Origin: Limnohabitans sp. T6-20
GTDB taxonomy: Bacteria; Pseudomonadota; Gammaproteobacteria; Burkholderiales; Burkholderiaceae_C
Reading direction: 5' to 3'
Assembly: GCF_003063505.1 (NCBI RefSeq)
Contig: NZ_NERW01000001.1
Span: 1,170,501 to 1,234,500 of the forward strand
DNA: 64,000 nt
Shown here: positions 55,990 through 64,000 of the stretch, in pieces
Layout: every line of letters begins with the position of its first letter
Numbering within the stretch: position 1 is the first letter of the stretch
Made by a program: the position numbers and the translations under genes
Notes under the pieces: generated by a model
Database searches by the model: none
What the model was told of the DNA's origin: nothing
What the model saw: the letters and a program-made list of their open reading frames with translations, nothing else

Positions 55990-56871
55990 TTATCGGGCCA
56001 GCTCAGGTTGCCAGACGAAGCGCTCTGCGCCGCTGAAACACAGAAAGCGTTTGTTGGTGGCGCGTCCGATGGCGCACAGCCCCAGGCGGTTGGCCACGTC
56101 GAGGCCCATTTGTGTGATGCCGCTGCGGGACACGACCACGGGCACGCCCATTTGGGCAGACTTGATCACCATCTCGCTGGTCAGGCGGCCTGTCGTATAA
56201 AAAACCTTGTCTTGGCCATCGATGTCGTTCATCCACATCCAGCCAGCGATGGTGTCCACCGCGTTGTGACGGCCCACGTCTTCGACGAACATGAGCATCT
56301 GCTCGCCCTGAAACAACGCACAGCCGTGCACAGAGCCAGAAGACTTGTAGGTGGTTTCTTGCACGCGGATGGCGTTGACCAAGCCGTACAACTGGCCCTG
56401 TGTGATTTGGGCTGACGGCAATTCGATCTCGTCGATGTGGGCCATCAGGTCGCCAAACACGCTGCCTTGGCCACAGCCGGTGGTCACCACGCGGTCGGCG
56501 CTGCGCTCGACCACGACTTGGGCACCCGGGCGGGTTTTGACGGCAGCCACACCGGGCTCACCCATCTCGCCTTCGCCCAGACTCCAGTCCACGGTGATGG
56601 ATTCGATTTGATCCACCGAGTCGATCAGGCGCTGGTTGCGCAAGAAACCGAGCACCAGTAGTTCAGCCTGCCCGCCCAAAGTCATCAAAGTCACCAGCTC
56701 TTTTTTGTCGAGGTAAATGGTGAGCGCCCGCTCTGCAGGGATTTGAGTTTCGGATGTCTCGCCAAACTCATTGCACACAGTCACCGCGCGGGTGAGTGCG
56801 ACCCGCGCATGGGTGAGGCGGGGTTTGGGCAGTGCCGGGGCAGCAACAGGAGCGTTCAAAACAACAGACAT
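55990..56871 (-). CDS. fdhD: Formate dehydrogenase sulfurtransferase FdhD
   Basis: A 293-residue cytosolic protein that transfers sulfur to the molybdenum cofactor of formate dehydrogenase before export. Family stretches are DKKELVTLMTLGGQAELLVLGFLRNQ, FVEDVGRHNAVDTIAG and TTGRLTSEMVIKSAQMGVPVVVSRSG. The active loop reads TTGCGQGS: Cys133 matches the first Cys of the CxxC loop, but the second is Gly136. It is last in the fdh series, after a terminator, so it may have its own promoter. Confidence 0.93.
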   Translation of the reverse strand: MSVVLNAPVAAPALPKPRLTHARVALTRAVTVCNEFGETSETQIPAERALTIYLDKKELVTLMTLGGQAELLVLGFLRNQRLIDSVDQIESITVDWSLGEGEMGEPGVAAVKTRPGAQVVVERSADRVVTTGCGQGSVFGDLMAHIDEIELPSAQITQGQLYGLVNAIRVQETTYKSSGSVHGCALFQGEQMLMFVEDVGRHNAVDTIAGWMWMNDIDGQDKVFYTTGRLTSEMVIKSAQMGVPVVVSRSGITQMGLDVANRLGLCAIGRATNKRFLCFSGAERFVWQPELAR

Positions 56872-56887
56872 GGCTTGAGCCTAACGC

Positions 56888-56921
56888 AAAAATCCCCCGC
56901 CGTTGCCGACGGGGGATTTGC
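56888..56921 (-). terminator. Terminator of the fdh operon
   Basis: On the minus strand the stem AAATCCCCCG/CGGGGGATTT is followed by a short T tract. It lies 20 bases after the last small secreted-protein gene and before fdhD. Confidence 0.82.
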
Positions 56922-56941
56922 AGCAAACAGGTTGAATGAGG

Positions 56942-57292
56942 TCAGCCTTTTTTGGCGGGTGCTGCAGCTGCGGGTTTGGCCGCAGGTGCAGGGGCTGCGC
57001 CAGCAGCAGGCGCTGCAGCCGTCTGCTCTGCTGGCTTGTAGGCACCAGGGTCCACGCAAGCCGGTGTGGCAGGCACGGTGGATTTGGCCGCCGATTTGTG
57101 GGTCTTGTGGTAGTGGGCCGCTACTTTTTCGCGGGACTTGCACAGCTGGAAGTCGGCAACTTTGTTGCCGTGCGAGGTTTTGGCAGCCGCTTCGGCCGCT
57201 TTGGCCTTGGCTTCTTCGCTCGGTGCGGGGAGTTTGGCCATTGCACCAAAGCTGATGGCCAGTGCAGACATGACAAGCAGGTATTTTTTCAT
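56942..57292 (-). CDS. Small exported Ala/Pro-rich protein in the fdh operon
   Basis: A 116-residue precursor with a signal peptide (MKKYLLVMSALAISFGAMA). The mature N-terminal half has two cysteines (QLCKSREKVAAHYHKTHKS, ATPACVDPG), and the C-terminal 40 residues are low-complexity Ala/Pro/Lys. It is preceded by AGGAG, 14 bases after the cytochrome b gene. The function is unknown; the His- and Cys-containing segment may hint at metal binding, but this is speculative. Confidence 0.78.
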   Translation of the reverse strand: MKKYLLVMSALAISFGAMAKLPAPSEEAKAKAAEAAAKTSHGNKVADFQLCKSREKVAAHYHKTHKSAAKSTVPATPACVDPGAYKPAEQTAAAPAAGAAPAPAAKPAAAAPAKKG

Positions 57293-57306
57293 GATGTTCT
57301 CCTGGC

Positions 57307-58485
57307 TCAAACCGAAGCCGTAGATGCAGCAGGTGCGGAGGCAGCAGCAGGGGTTGAGCGCTGCGCCGGGATCTTGCCTGCCTTGATGTCGTCGTACCAG
57401 AGTTCGTGGTGCTCTTTGGCCCAAGTCTCGTCCACATAGCCTTCGCGCATGGCCTTGTAAGCGCCGCGCATGCCAATGGTGCCCATGTAGATGTGACCGA
57501 TGAACATGGCCATCATGAACAAGGTGGCGACACCGTGAATCATGTTGGCGATTTGCATGGTGCTGCGCTCATAAATGAGGCCGGGAATCAGCTTGTCGAG
57601 CACCAGGCCCGACCCCACCACGATGGCGCCCAGGAACAGCACGCCGCCCCAGAACACCACCTTTTCACCGGCATTGAAGCGGTGTGAAGGCACTTCGGTG
57701 CCCGAAAACAAACCACCGCCTTTGAGTACCCAGACCAGGTCATCCTTGCTGGGCATGTTGTCTTTGAGGAAGGTGACAAACACCACCACCAAAGACACGG
57801 CGAACAGAGGGCCGGCAAAGTTGTGCAGGTTTTTCAGGGCATAGGTCAGCCAGCCAAACAGCGTGCTGCCAATGATGGGCAACAAGAAAAACTTGCCATA
57901 AGCCATGACGATGCCGGAGATGGCCAGGGTCACAAAGGCAATGGCGTTGGCCCAGTGGGCCGAGCGCTCAAACGGGGTGAAGCGTTCGATCTTGCGACCG
58001 GTTTCCTGGCCATGCAGCTCAAGCGTGCCTTTGCTGAAATAAAACAAGGCCATGGCACCCACGGCGATCAGCAACAAAGCAGCACCATAAGGAATGATGA
58101 TTTTGTTGCGCACCTGACGCCACGACTCACCGGCCGATGCCAAGCGAGAACCGGGGTATTGCACAAAAGGCTGGATCAGGTTGCCCGCTTCGGGGGCCTG
58201 GCTTTTGGGCAGGCTGCTGTAGCCGGTGACGCCCTGCCCCACCGCACGCCACATGGGCGCGTTGTTGCCGGGTTGGACCTGGCCGCGCTCGGCGTTGGTT
58301 TGGTCTTTGTATTTCGGATCGGCATCGGCACCCGGTGCGATCTGGAAGACGTTGGCGCTTTTCACGCCCAAGCTGGTCTCAGCCGGGGCAGCTGCTGGAG
58401 CGGGGGCTGCTGCAGGGACCTGCGTCTGGGCGGCAACGCCCCACGCGGCCAATGCCAGCCCGATGGTCAGTAAGAAGCGACGCAT
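57307..58485 (-). CDS. Formate dehydrogenase cytochrome b556 (gamma) subunit
   Basis: A 392-residue inner-membrane subunit that takes electrons from the Fe-S subunit to quinone through hemes. A signal peptide (MRRFLLTIGLALAAWGVAAQ) and an Ala/Pro linker precede a periplasmic stretch. About five membrane helices follow, with heme-ligand histidines in RFTPFERSAHWANAIAF (about 195), LKNLHNFAGPLFAV and MIHGVATLFMMAMFIGHIYMGT. ATG 58485 follows AAGGAG. The extra N-terminal periplasmic part is common in betaproteobacterial FDH gamma subunits. Confidence 0.9.
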   Translation of the reverse strand: MRRFLLTIGLALAAWGVAAQTQVPAAAPAPAAAPAETSLGVKSANVFQIAPGADADPKYKDQTNAERGQVQPGNNAPMWRAVGQGVTGYSSLPKSQAPEAGNLIQPFVQYPGSRLASAGESWRQVRNKIIIPYGAALLLIAVGAMALFYFSKGTLELHGQETGRKIERFTPFERSAHWANAIAFVTLAISGIVMAYGKFFLLPIIGSTLFGWLTYALKNLHNFAGPLFAVSLVVVFVTFLKDNMPSKDDLVWVLKGGGLFSGTEVPSHRFNAGEKVVFWGGVLFLGAIVVGSGLVLDKLIPGLIYERSTMQIANMIHGVATLFMMAMFIGHIYMGTIGMRGAYKAMREGYVDETWAKEHHELWYDDIKAGKIPAQRSTPAAASAPAASTASV

Positions 58486-58502
58486 GAACTTCTCCTTGGC
58501 GC

Positions 58503-58727
58503 TCACTTGGGTGCGCGGACGTGGTCGTTCATGCCATAAGTGGCACGGGCCTTGAGGTGGTTGGCCCACCCGTCTTTGTCACCGGCTTTCCAGCCAGGCG
58601 CAGTGAACGTGGCCACGCCAGTGCCGCTCTCGGCAGGCTTGTCGGTGCGCACGCCCTTGACCTCTTGCGGCTTTTCGCCGCAAGCCGCCAACAAAACAAC
58701 GCTGCAAATGATGAAGGCTGCTTTCAT
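58503..58727 (-). CDS. Small lipoprotein in the fdh operon
   Basis: A 74-residue lipoprotein with lipobox LLAACGE (residue 16). The mature part has FTAPGWKAGDKDGWANHLKARATYGMNDHVRAPK, a short basic peptide. I do not recognise the family. It is preceded by AAGGAG and lies between fdhB and the cytochrome b gene with 2- and 17-base gaps, so it is surely co-expressed with the complex. A role in assembly or stability is possible. Confidence 0.75.
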   Translation of the reverse strand: MKAAFIICSVVLLAACGEKPQEVKGVRTDKPAESGTGVATFTAPGWKAGDKDGWANHLKARATYGMNDHVRAPK

Positions 58728-58729
58728 GC

Positions 58730-59332
58730 TCAGGCTCCTTGCTTGGCTTGGTTGCCGTAGGCGGTGCCCCAACCCCAGACTTCGGCACCTTTGCCACGGC
58801 TGATCACCCGGCCGCGCAGGATGTCGGTGATGACATCGCCGTCACCTGCCAACAAGGCCTTGGTCGAGCACATTTCGGCGCAAGCAGGCAGCTTGCCTTC
58901 GGCCAAACGGTTGCGACCGTATTTGTCGAACTCGGCTTGGCTGCCGTGCTCTTCTGGGCCGCCGGCGCAGAAGGTGCATTTGTCCATCTTGCCGCGCACA
59001 CCGAAGGTGCCGCTGGATGGGAACTGTGGCGCACCGAACGGACAGGCATAAGAGCAGTAACCGCAGCCAATGCAGATGTCCTTGTCGTGCAGGACCACGC
59101 CTTCTTCGGTTTTGTAGAAGCAGTTGACGGGGCAAACCGCCATGCACGGTGCGTCCGAGCAGTGCATGCAAGCGACCGAGATCGACTTTTCACCGGGAAC
59201 GCCATCGTTCAGGGTGACCACACGGCGGCGGTTGACGCCCCATGGGACTTCGTGTTCGTTTTTGCAAGCGGTAACGCAACCATTGCATTCGATGCAGCGC
59301 TCTGCATCACAGATGAATTTCATTCGTGCCAT
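58730..59332 (-). CDS. Formate dehydrogenase iron-sulfur subunit
   Basis: A 200-residue ferredoxin-like electron-transfer subunit. Cysteine clusters ERCIECNGCVTACKNEH, CMHCSDAPCMAVCPVNC, CIGCGYCSYACPFG and the split CTFC...CAEMC could hold four [4Fe-4S] clusters. It lacks a signal peptide and would be carried out with the Tat-targeted FdhA. GGAG precedes ATG 59332; ATG 59323 is an alternative. Confidence 0.93.
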   Translation of the reverse strand: MARMKFICDAERCIECNGCVTACKNEHEVPWGVNRRRVVTLNDGVPGEKSISVACMHCSDAPCMAVCPVNCFYKTEEGVVLHDKDICIGCGYCSYACPFGAPQFPSSGTFGVRGKMDKCTFCAGGPEEHGSQAEFDKYGRNRLAEGKLPACAEMCSTKALLAGDGDVITDILRGRVISRGKGAEVWGWGTAYGNQAKQGA

Positions 59333-59342
59333 CGTGTTCTCC

Positions 59343-62303
59343 TCAAGCCTTCTCGATGTTGCAGATGGTGGTCTTGGTCTCTTGCATCATGGTGACGCTG
59401 TCATAACCGTAGGTGGTGGCGGTGTTGACCGCCTCGCCGCGCACGATGGGCGCTGCACCTTTGGGGTAATGCGCCAACATGTCGGCACCTTGCCAACGAC
59501 CCGAGAAGTGGAAAGGCATCCAGACGGTGCCCGTGTCCACACGCTCGGTCACCAAGGCCTGCACGTTCAGGCGTGCACCTGTCGCGCCCAACAACCAGAC
59601 ACGGTCGCCGTTGCGGATGCCACGGTCGGCTGCTGTCTTGGGATTGATTTCGACAAAGGCTTCTTGCTGCAACTCGGCCAACCAGGGGTTGGATCGGGTT
59701 TCTTCGCCGCCACCTTCGTATTCGACCAAACGGCCCGAAGTCAGGATGAGCGGGAACTTCTCGTGCATCTTGTCGGCGATGTTTTTGTCCTGCACGGTTT
59801 TGTACAGGGTGGGCAAACGCCAGAAGGCTTTTTTGTCTTCGTGCGTGGGGTACTTGGCCATCATGTCCGGACGGGTGCCGTACAAAGGCTCGCGGTGCTG
59901 CGGGATCGGATCAGGGAAGTTCCAGACCACAGCGCGGGCCTTGGCGTTGCCAAAGGGGTGGCAGCCGTGTTCTTTCATGAACACACGGATCATGCCGCCC
60001 GACGAATCGGTCTTCCAGTTCTTGCCTTCGGCCGCTGTTTTTTCGGCTTCGGTCAATTCGTCCCACCAGCCCAGCTTTTTCAAAAGGATGTGGTCGAGTT
60101 CAGGGTAGCCGGTGGTGATGTCGGCACCCAGCGAGTGCGAACCGTCTTCGGCCAGCAGGCTCTTGCCTTCGCGCTCCACACCGAAGTTGGCGCGGAAGTT
60201 ACCGCCGCCGTCCATGACGTGTTTGGAGGTGTCGTACAGGTTGGCTGAACCAGGGTGCTTGAGTTCGGGCGTGCCGTAGCAAGGCCATGGCAGACCGAAG
60301 TAATCGCCGGTGAAGTCGTAGCCGGTTTCCTTGTCCTTGCCACCTTTGGCCTTGAGGGTCTTCACATCGAACACATTCATGTTCTTCATGTGGGCCTTCA
60401 GGCGCTCTGGGCTCTGGCCGGTGTAGCCAATGGTCCAGACGCACTTGTTGATTTCACGCAGGATGTCTTCGGGCACGGGCTCGTCCAGGCCCTTGACCTT
60501 TTGCATCTTGTAGTTCTTGGACAGCTCTTTGGCAAAGCCCAGTTTTTCGGCCAGCTGGTGCATGATCATGTGGTCCGAGCGGCTCTCCCACAATGGATCG
60601 ATGACTTTCTCGCGCCACTGCAGCGAACGGTTGGAGGCGGTACACGATCCGCTGGTCTCGAACTGCGTTGCGGCGGGCAACAGGTACACGGCGCGGTTGG
60701 GGTTCAGGTCTTCGGCTTTGCCGGGCATGGCGGCCATGGCCGCTGTGGCCGATGGGTAAGGGTCCACCACCACCAGCAAGTCCAGCTTGTCCATGGCGCG
60801 CTTCATGTCGAGGCCACGGGTTTGCGAGTTGGGTGCATGACCCCAATAAAACACGCCGCGCAGGTTGCTGTCCTGGTCGATCAGCTCGTTGTTCTCGAGC
60901 ACGCCGTCGATCCAGCGCGAGACGGTGATGCCGTTCTTGCCCATCATGGCGGGCGAGGCAAACTGCTTTTTGATCCACTCGAAGTCGACGCCCCAAGCTT
61001 TGGCAAAGTGCTTCCAAGAGCCTTCGGCCAAGCCGTAGTAACCGGGCAAAGAATCGGGGTTGGGGCCGACGTCGGTCGCGCCTTGCACGTTGTCGTGGCC
61101 ACGGAAAATGTTGGTGCCGCCACCGGACTTGCCCACGTTGCCCAGGGCCAGTTGCAAGATGCAGGAGGCACGCACGATGGCGTTGCCAATGGTGTGCTGC
61201 GTTTGGCCCATGCACCAGACGATGGTGCCGGGGTTGTTCTCGTGCAGCATCTTGGCGATCTTGAAGACTTGGTCTTCCTTCACGCCGCAAGCCTCTTCCA
61301 CCTTGTCGGGTGTCCACTTGGCCAGCACTTCTGTCTTGATGGCATCCATGCCGTAGACACGGTCGTTGATGTATTTTTTGTCTTCCCAGCCGTTCTTGAA
61401 GATGTGGTACAGCACACCGAACAGGAAAGGAATGTCGGTGCCCGAACGGATGCGCACGTATTCGTCAGCCTTGGCTGCCGTGCGGGTGAAGCGCGGGTCG
61501 ACCACGATCATCTTGCAGCCGTTTTCCTTGGCGTGCAGCATGTGCAACATCGACACGGGGTGGGCTTCTGCGGCGTTGGAGCCGATGTACAAAGCGACCT
61601 TGCTGTTTTGCATGTCGTTGTACGAGTTGGTCATGGCACCATAACCCCAGGTGTTGGCCACACCGGCCACCGTGGTGGAGTGGCAAATGCGGGCCTGGTG
61701 GTCGCAGTTGTTGGAGCCCCAGAAGCTGACAAACTTGCGCAGCAAATAGGCCTGCTCGTTGTTGTGCTTGGACGAGCCAATGAAGTAAACGCTGTCGGGG
61801 CCGCTGGCCTTGCGCAGCTCCAGCATCTTGGCGCTGATCTCGGTCAGGGCGGTGTCCCAGCTGATGCGCTCGTATTTGCCATTGACCAACTTCATGGGGT
61901 AGCGCAGGCGGTATTCGCCATGGCCGTGCTCGCGCAGGGCTGCACCTTTTGCGCAGTGGGCGCCCAAGTTGATGGGCGAATCGAACACGGCTTCCTGGCG
62001 CACCCAGACGCCGTTTTCGACGACGGCATCGACCGCACAGCCCACTGAGCAGTGGGTGCACACGGTGCGCTTGACTTCGACCTTGCCTGCGCCAAGCAAA
62101 CTGGCACCGGTGGCAGCCTGGGCTTTTTGCACCAGGCTCAGCTGCGATGCGGCCAAGCCAACACCGACACCCAGACCCGAACGGCGCAGGAAACTGCGGC
62201 GATCAAGTGTGGGCAAAGCCTGCGACAAACCACGGCGCAAGCTGTGGATGAAAGGAGAAGAAACGGCACCGGTCGTACCGGTTTGTTTTTTGGTCAGCAA
62301 CAT
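59343..62303 (-). CDS. Formate dehydrogenase catalytic (alpha) subunit, Cys type
   Basis: A 986-residue periplasmic molybdo/tungsto-enzyme oxidising formate to CO2. A Tat signal (DRRSFLRRSGLGVGVGLAAS, about 34-53) is preceded by an unusually long N-terminal arm. The [4Fe-4S] ligands are Cys82, Cys85, Cys89 and Cys117. The metal ligand is Cys207 in QARICHSTTVAG, where E. coli FDH-N has selenocysteine, so no SECIS is needed. SGGGTNIFRGHDNVQGATD is typical of FDH. The length and C-terminal domain are complete. Confidence 0.95.
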   Translation of the reverse strand: MLLTKKQTGTTGAVSSPFIHSLRRGLSQALPTLDRRSFLRRSGLGVGVGLAASQLSLVQKAQAATGASLLGAGKVEVKRTVCTHCSVGCAVDAVVENGVWVRQEAVFDSPINLGAHCAKGAALREHGHGEYRLRYPMKLVNGKYERISWDTALTEISAKMLELRKASGPDSVYFIGSSKHNNEQAYLLRKFVSFWGSNNCDHQARICHSTTVAGVANTWGYGAMTNSYNDMQNSKVALYIGSNAAEAHPVSMLHMLHAKENGCKMIVVDPRFTRTAAKADEYVRIRSGTDIPFLFGVLYHIFKNGWEDKKYINDRVYGMDAIKTEVLAKWTPDKVEEACGVKEDQVFKIAKMLHENNPGTIVWCMGQTQHTIGNAIVRASCILQLALGNVGKSGGGTNIFRGHDNVQGATDVGPNPDSLPGYYGLAEGSWKHFAKAWGVDFEWIKKQFASPAMMGKNGITVSRWIDGVLENNELIDQDSNLRGVFYWGHAPNSQTRGLDMKRAMDKLDLLVVVDPYPSATAAMAAMPGKAEDLNPNRAVYLLPAATQFETSGSCTASNRSLQWREKVIDPLWESRSDHMIMHQLAEKLGFAKELSKNYKMQKVKGLDEPVPEDILREINKCVWTIGYTGQSPERLKAHMKNMNVFDVKTLKAKGGKDKETGYDFTGDYFGLPWPCYGTPELKHPGSANLYDTSKHVMDGGGNFRANFGVEREGKSLLAEDGSHSLGADITTGYPELDHILLKKLGWWDELTEAEKTAAEGKNWKTDSSGGMIRVFMKEHGCHPFGNAKARAVVWNFPDPIPQHREPLYGTRPDMMAKYPTHEDKKAFWRLPTLYKTVQDKNIADKMHEKFPLILTSGRLVEYEGGGEETRSNPWLAELQQEAFVEINPKTAADRGIRNGDRVWLLGATGARLNVQALVTERVDTGTVWMPFHFSGRWQGADMLAHYPKGAAPIVRGEAVNTATTYGYDSVTMMQETKTTICNIEKA

Positions 62304-62349
62304 GGAGGGCTCCAGTTGGGGATGAACGGGAAGAAGGCGGAAATCGGAA

Positions 62350-62556
62350 TCAGACGCGGGTGGTCTTGTAATACTGCTGAACGTGTTCGCTCAAGCTGTA
62401 TCCACCGCCACGCGTGGGTTTGGGCAAGGCGGCCGCAACCGGTGCGGTCGACTTGACCACGCCAGGCAACACGGCGGTGGCGGCAGCCACGGCACCCACG
62501 GTCGCAACACCCGAGAACAGGCTGCGGCGCGAAAGAGAAGAAGTTTTGGAAGACAT
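62350..62556 (-). CDS. Formate dehydrogenase-region small Tat protein
   Basis: A 68-residue protein matching the short Tat-target family found beside formate dehydrogenase genes. It has SLSRRSLFSGVATVGAVAAATAVLPGVV, then a short tail LPKPTRGGGYSLSEHVQQYYKTTRV. It precedes fdhA by 47 bases. The role is unproven, possibly an assembly or targeting helper. ATG 62556 is chosen; the frame is open upstream. Confidence 0.85.
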   Translation of the reverse strand: MSSKTSSLSRRSLFSGVATVGAVAAATAVLPGVVKSTAPVAAALPKPTRGGGYSLSEHVQQYYKTTRV

Positions 62557-62810
62557 GAGAGACTCCAGAATTGATTGAACCAATGACCTATTGACTTAGG
62601 CAATTTTTTGCATAGGGCGATGTTAACGGCCCCAAGAGGCCTTCTCAAAGTAAAAACCCTTACATCGCTTGGGTATGGGCCCGACAAATGAGATTCAAAG
62701 CACTGACTCAATGGCCATGTGTGCTGGCGAACACAGCCCCGACACCAGAGTCCGCGAAGCAGGCTTGCTCAACTTGAGATTTTTTGCAGCACAAGCCCAA
62801 ATTTTTTCAA

Positions 62811-63437
62811 TCAAGCAACCAGATCAAAGCCTTGTGACTCCACACTGATGAAGGCAGAGGTGAAGGCCGCTGCGCGTGCATAAAAGACAGCCCTAGGATG
62901 GGCTTGCAGCGCTTGGCACAAAGCTGGCAGCCAGGATTGCACATGTTGGTTGAAAAACGCTTGCTGACGGGTCAGGTTGGACACCGCCACATCGTCGCCC
63001 GCAATCAAAAACCGCATGACTTCAAAGACGTAAGCCACATGGTCTTCTGTTTCAGGCATGGCCTCGCTGCGGCCCAGGCCCAGCTCTGCCAGATCGTCGC
63101 GCAAACGCACCAAGGGCTTTTCATTCAAAAAACCGCTCAGGTAATGCGAGCCGAACAGGTAGACCTCGGGCTTGCCCACGCCGCCAAAGAGGCTGGTGAA
63201 TTCGCTGGCAATCTGCGCCTGGCTCAGGCTGCGGGCGCAAGCCACCAGCTCACGCCAGGGCTCTTCCAGGAATCCCCCCGCGTCGGGGGCCTCGGTGACC
63301 GCCACTTGCAGCTGGCCCAGCAATTCTTCGCCAGGGGCTTGGTAGTAAAGCTGCGACAGCAGGCCATACACCTCGGCGCGTGCGGTTTCTTCGTCCAGCG
63401 CGTGGCTGTTGGAGGACAGGTTCAGGTCTTGGCTCAT
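62811..63437 (-). CDS. TorD family chaperone for formate dehydrogenase
   Basis: A 208-residue all-helical cytosolic chaperone. Typical parts are RAEVYGLLSQLYYQAPGEELL, EFTSLFGGVGKPEVYLFGSHYLSGFLNEKPLVRLRDDLAELG and EDHVAYVFEVMRFLI. TorD-like proteins bind the Tat signal of their molybdoenzyme until the cofactor is inserted. The fdhA signal 0.5 kb downstream is the likely client. A 254-bp gap separates it from the small Tat gene, leaving room for a separate fdh promoter. Confidence 0.88.
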   Translation of the reverse strand: MSQDLNLSSNSHALDEETARAEVYGLLSQLYYQAPGEELLGQLQVAVTEAPDAGGFLEEPWRELVACARSLSQAQIASEFTSLFGGVGKPEVYLFGSHYLSGFLNEKPLVRLRDDLAELGLGRSEAMPETEDHVAYVFEVMRFLIAGDDVAVSNLTRQQAFFNQHVQSWLPALCQALQAHPRAVFYARAAAFTSAFISVESQGFDLVA

Positions 63438-63440
63438 GGC

Positions 63441-64000
63441 TTATTGCGGTTTGGAAGGGTTGGCACCGGCGATGCGCACCTGGTTTTCGTCGGTGAACAT
63501 GTCCACCACGCGGCAGTCGCCGCACATTTTGAGGCGTTCCAGCGCCGCCCCCTGGAACATGCTGTGGCCCGCCAGACGGCCCAGCATGGTCTCAATGGCT
63601 TTGAGCGTGCCAAAGGGTTTGCTGCAACGGATGCAAGCATAAGGCGGGCTGCCGTGCAGCACGCGCGGTTGCTGGCGTTCAGCCAGCAGCGACAGGCGAG
63701 GCTGCAGCGTGATGGCGTTTTCGGGGCAGGTCTTGGCGCACAAGCCGCACTGCACACAATTTTTTTCTACCAAGCGGATTTCGGGCTGCAGCGGGTTGTC
63801 TTGCAGCGCCGAAGAAGGGCAGGCCCCCACGCAGCTCATGCACAGCGTGCATTTGCTGCCATCGACCACGATGGTGCCCAAGGGCGATCCGGCGGCGGGC
63901 AAGTCGAGTGCTTTGGGGCGGGTGCTTTCGTCCTGCGCCATCACGGGCGATTGGGCCATCAGGTGGTCAATGACCAGCTCTAGGTTGCTGCGTTTTTCGG
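63441..64000 (-). CDS. 4Fe-4S binding protein of the fdh locus, partial
   Basis: The frame is open to the window edge, so only the C-terminal 185 or so residues are seen. Two ferredoxin motifs CTLCMSCVGACPSSAL and CVQCGLCAKTCPENAI are followed by two further pairs, CIRC and CGDC. A Met at 63959 lies in frame, but upstream codons (EKRSNLELVIDHL) continue the usual family sequence, so the true start is beyond the window. Such proteins occur at the head of Comamonadaceae FDH loci and may feed electrons or aid maturation. It lies three bases before torD. Confidence 0.85.
   Translation of the reverse strand, partial: EKRSNLELVIDHLMAQSPVMAQDESTRPKALDLPAAGSPLGTIVVDGSKCTLCMSCVGACPSSALQDNPLQPEIRLVEKNCVQCGLCAKTCPENAITLQPRLSLLAERQQPRVLHGSPPYACIRCSKPFGTLKAIETMLGRLAGHSMFQGAALERLKMCGDCRVVDMFTDENQVRIAGANPSKPQ

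Noticed and set aside
59343..62303. Possible selenocysteine readthrough in the formate dehydrogenase alpha gene
   Set aside because: The metal-ligand position is encoded by a Cys codon (Cys207) in an uninterrupted frame.

Overview
The window is a chromosomal segment of a betaproteobacterium, most likely Burkholderiales, family Comamonadaceae (Limnohabitans/Rhodoferax-like). This is inferred from protein character and gene order: an SAH riboswitch before ahcY-tlyA-metF, rplM-rpsI-erpA-anmK-M23 peptidase-tyrS, and a PaaABCDE epoxidase operon behind a TetR-type operator. No 16S rRNA is present to confirm it. Most of the segment is compact, GC-rich, housekeeping chromosome. No tRNA, rRNA, CRISPR array, prophage or recognised defence locus was seen.

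Layout. 1-4.1 kb: SAH riboswitch (cut by the window edge), ahcY, tlyA and metF (methyl cycle and one-carbon metabolism), then an OmpW porin. 4.1-8.05 kb: paaABCDE on the minus strand, read leftward from a promoter overlapped by a 28-bp perfect palindrome. 8.1-14.6 kb: rlmJ, rplM-rpsI, erpA, anmK, an M23 peptidase and tyrS. 14.7-18.8 kb: a CDF metal exporter, dtd, a secreted beta-propeller and dbpA. 18.8-19.0 kb: an intergenic block with two long hairpins whose loops are complementary over 22 nt. 19.0-22.2 kb: ybeY-phoH facing away from ruvAB. 22.2-24.1 kb: a lower-GC insert with a secreted MORN-repeat/caspase-like protein. 24.1-27.9 kb: a leftward operon (folM-like, two folB paralogues, ttcA, a lipoprotein, a phosphatase).

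28-40.7 kb holds metabolic and maintenance genes: a MidA-type methyltransferase, infA, trxC, cca, a GST, an NDUFA9-like protein, two peptidases, a CapA-like protein and a molybdopterin oxidoreductase. 40.7-52.7 kb holds slt, a 5-FTHF cyclo-ligase, LysR and TetR regulators, a variant MBL protein, two lipoproteins, glmU, an Lrp regulator and glmS. 52.8-55.8 kb is a nest of mobile DNA: an IS21-family element truncates an IS30 fragment, which truncates a REP-associated tyrosine transposase (RAYT). 56-64 kb is a formate dehydrogenase locus on the minus strand: 4Fe-4S protein (partial), TorD chaperone, small Tat protein, FdhA, FdhB, lipoprotein, cytochrome b, a small secreted protein and FdhD.

The most unusual feature is a dispersed palindromic repeat of about 27 bp with GTGGGAG head, CCCCT loop and CGAATG tail. 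I count 19 copies, all intergenic, in seven places. They often occur as opposed pairs, and their stems covary while head, loop and tail stay fixed. Five copies lie directly behind the dead RAYT fragment, which suggests a REP/RAYT system whose local transposase has been destroyed.
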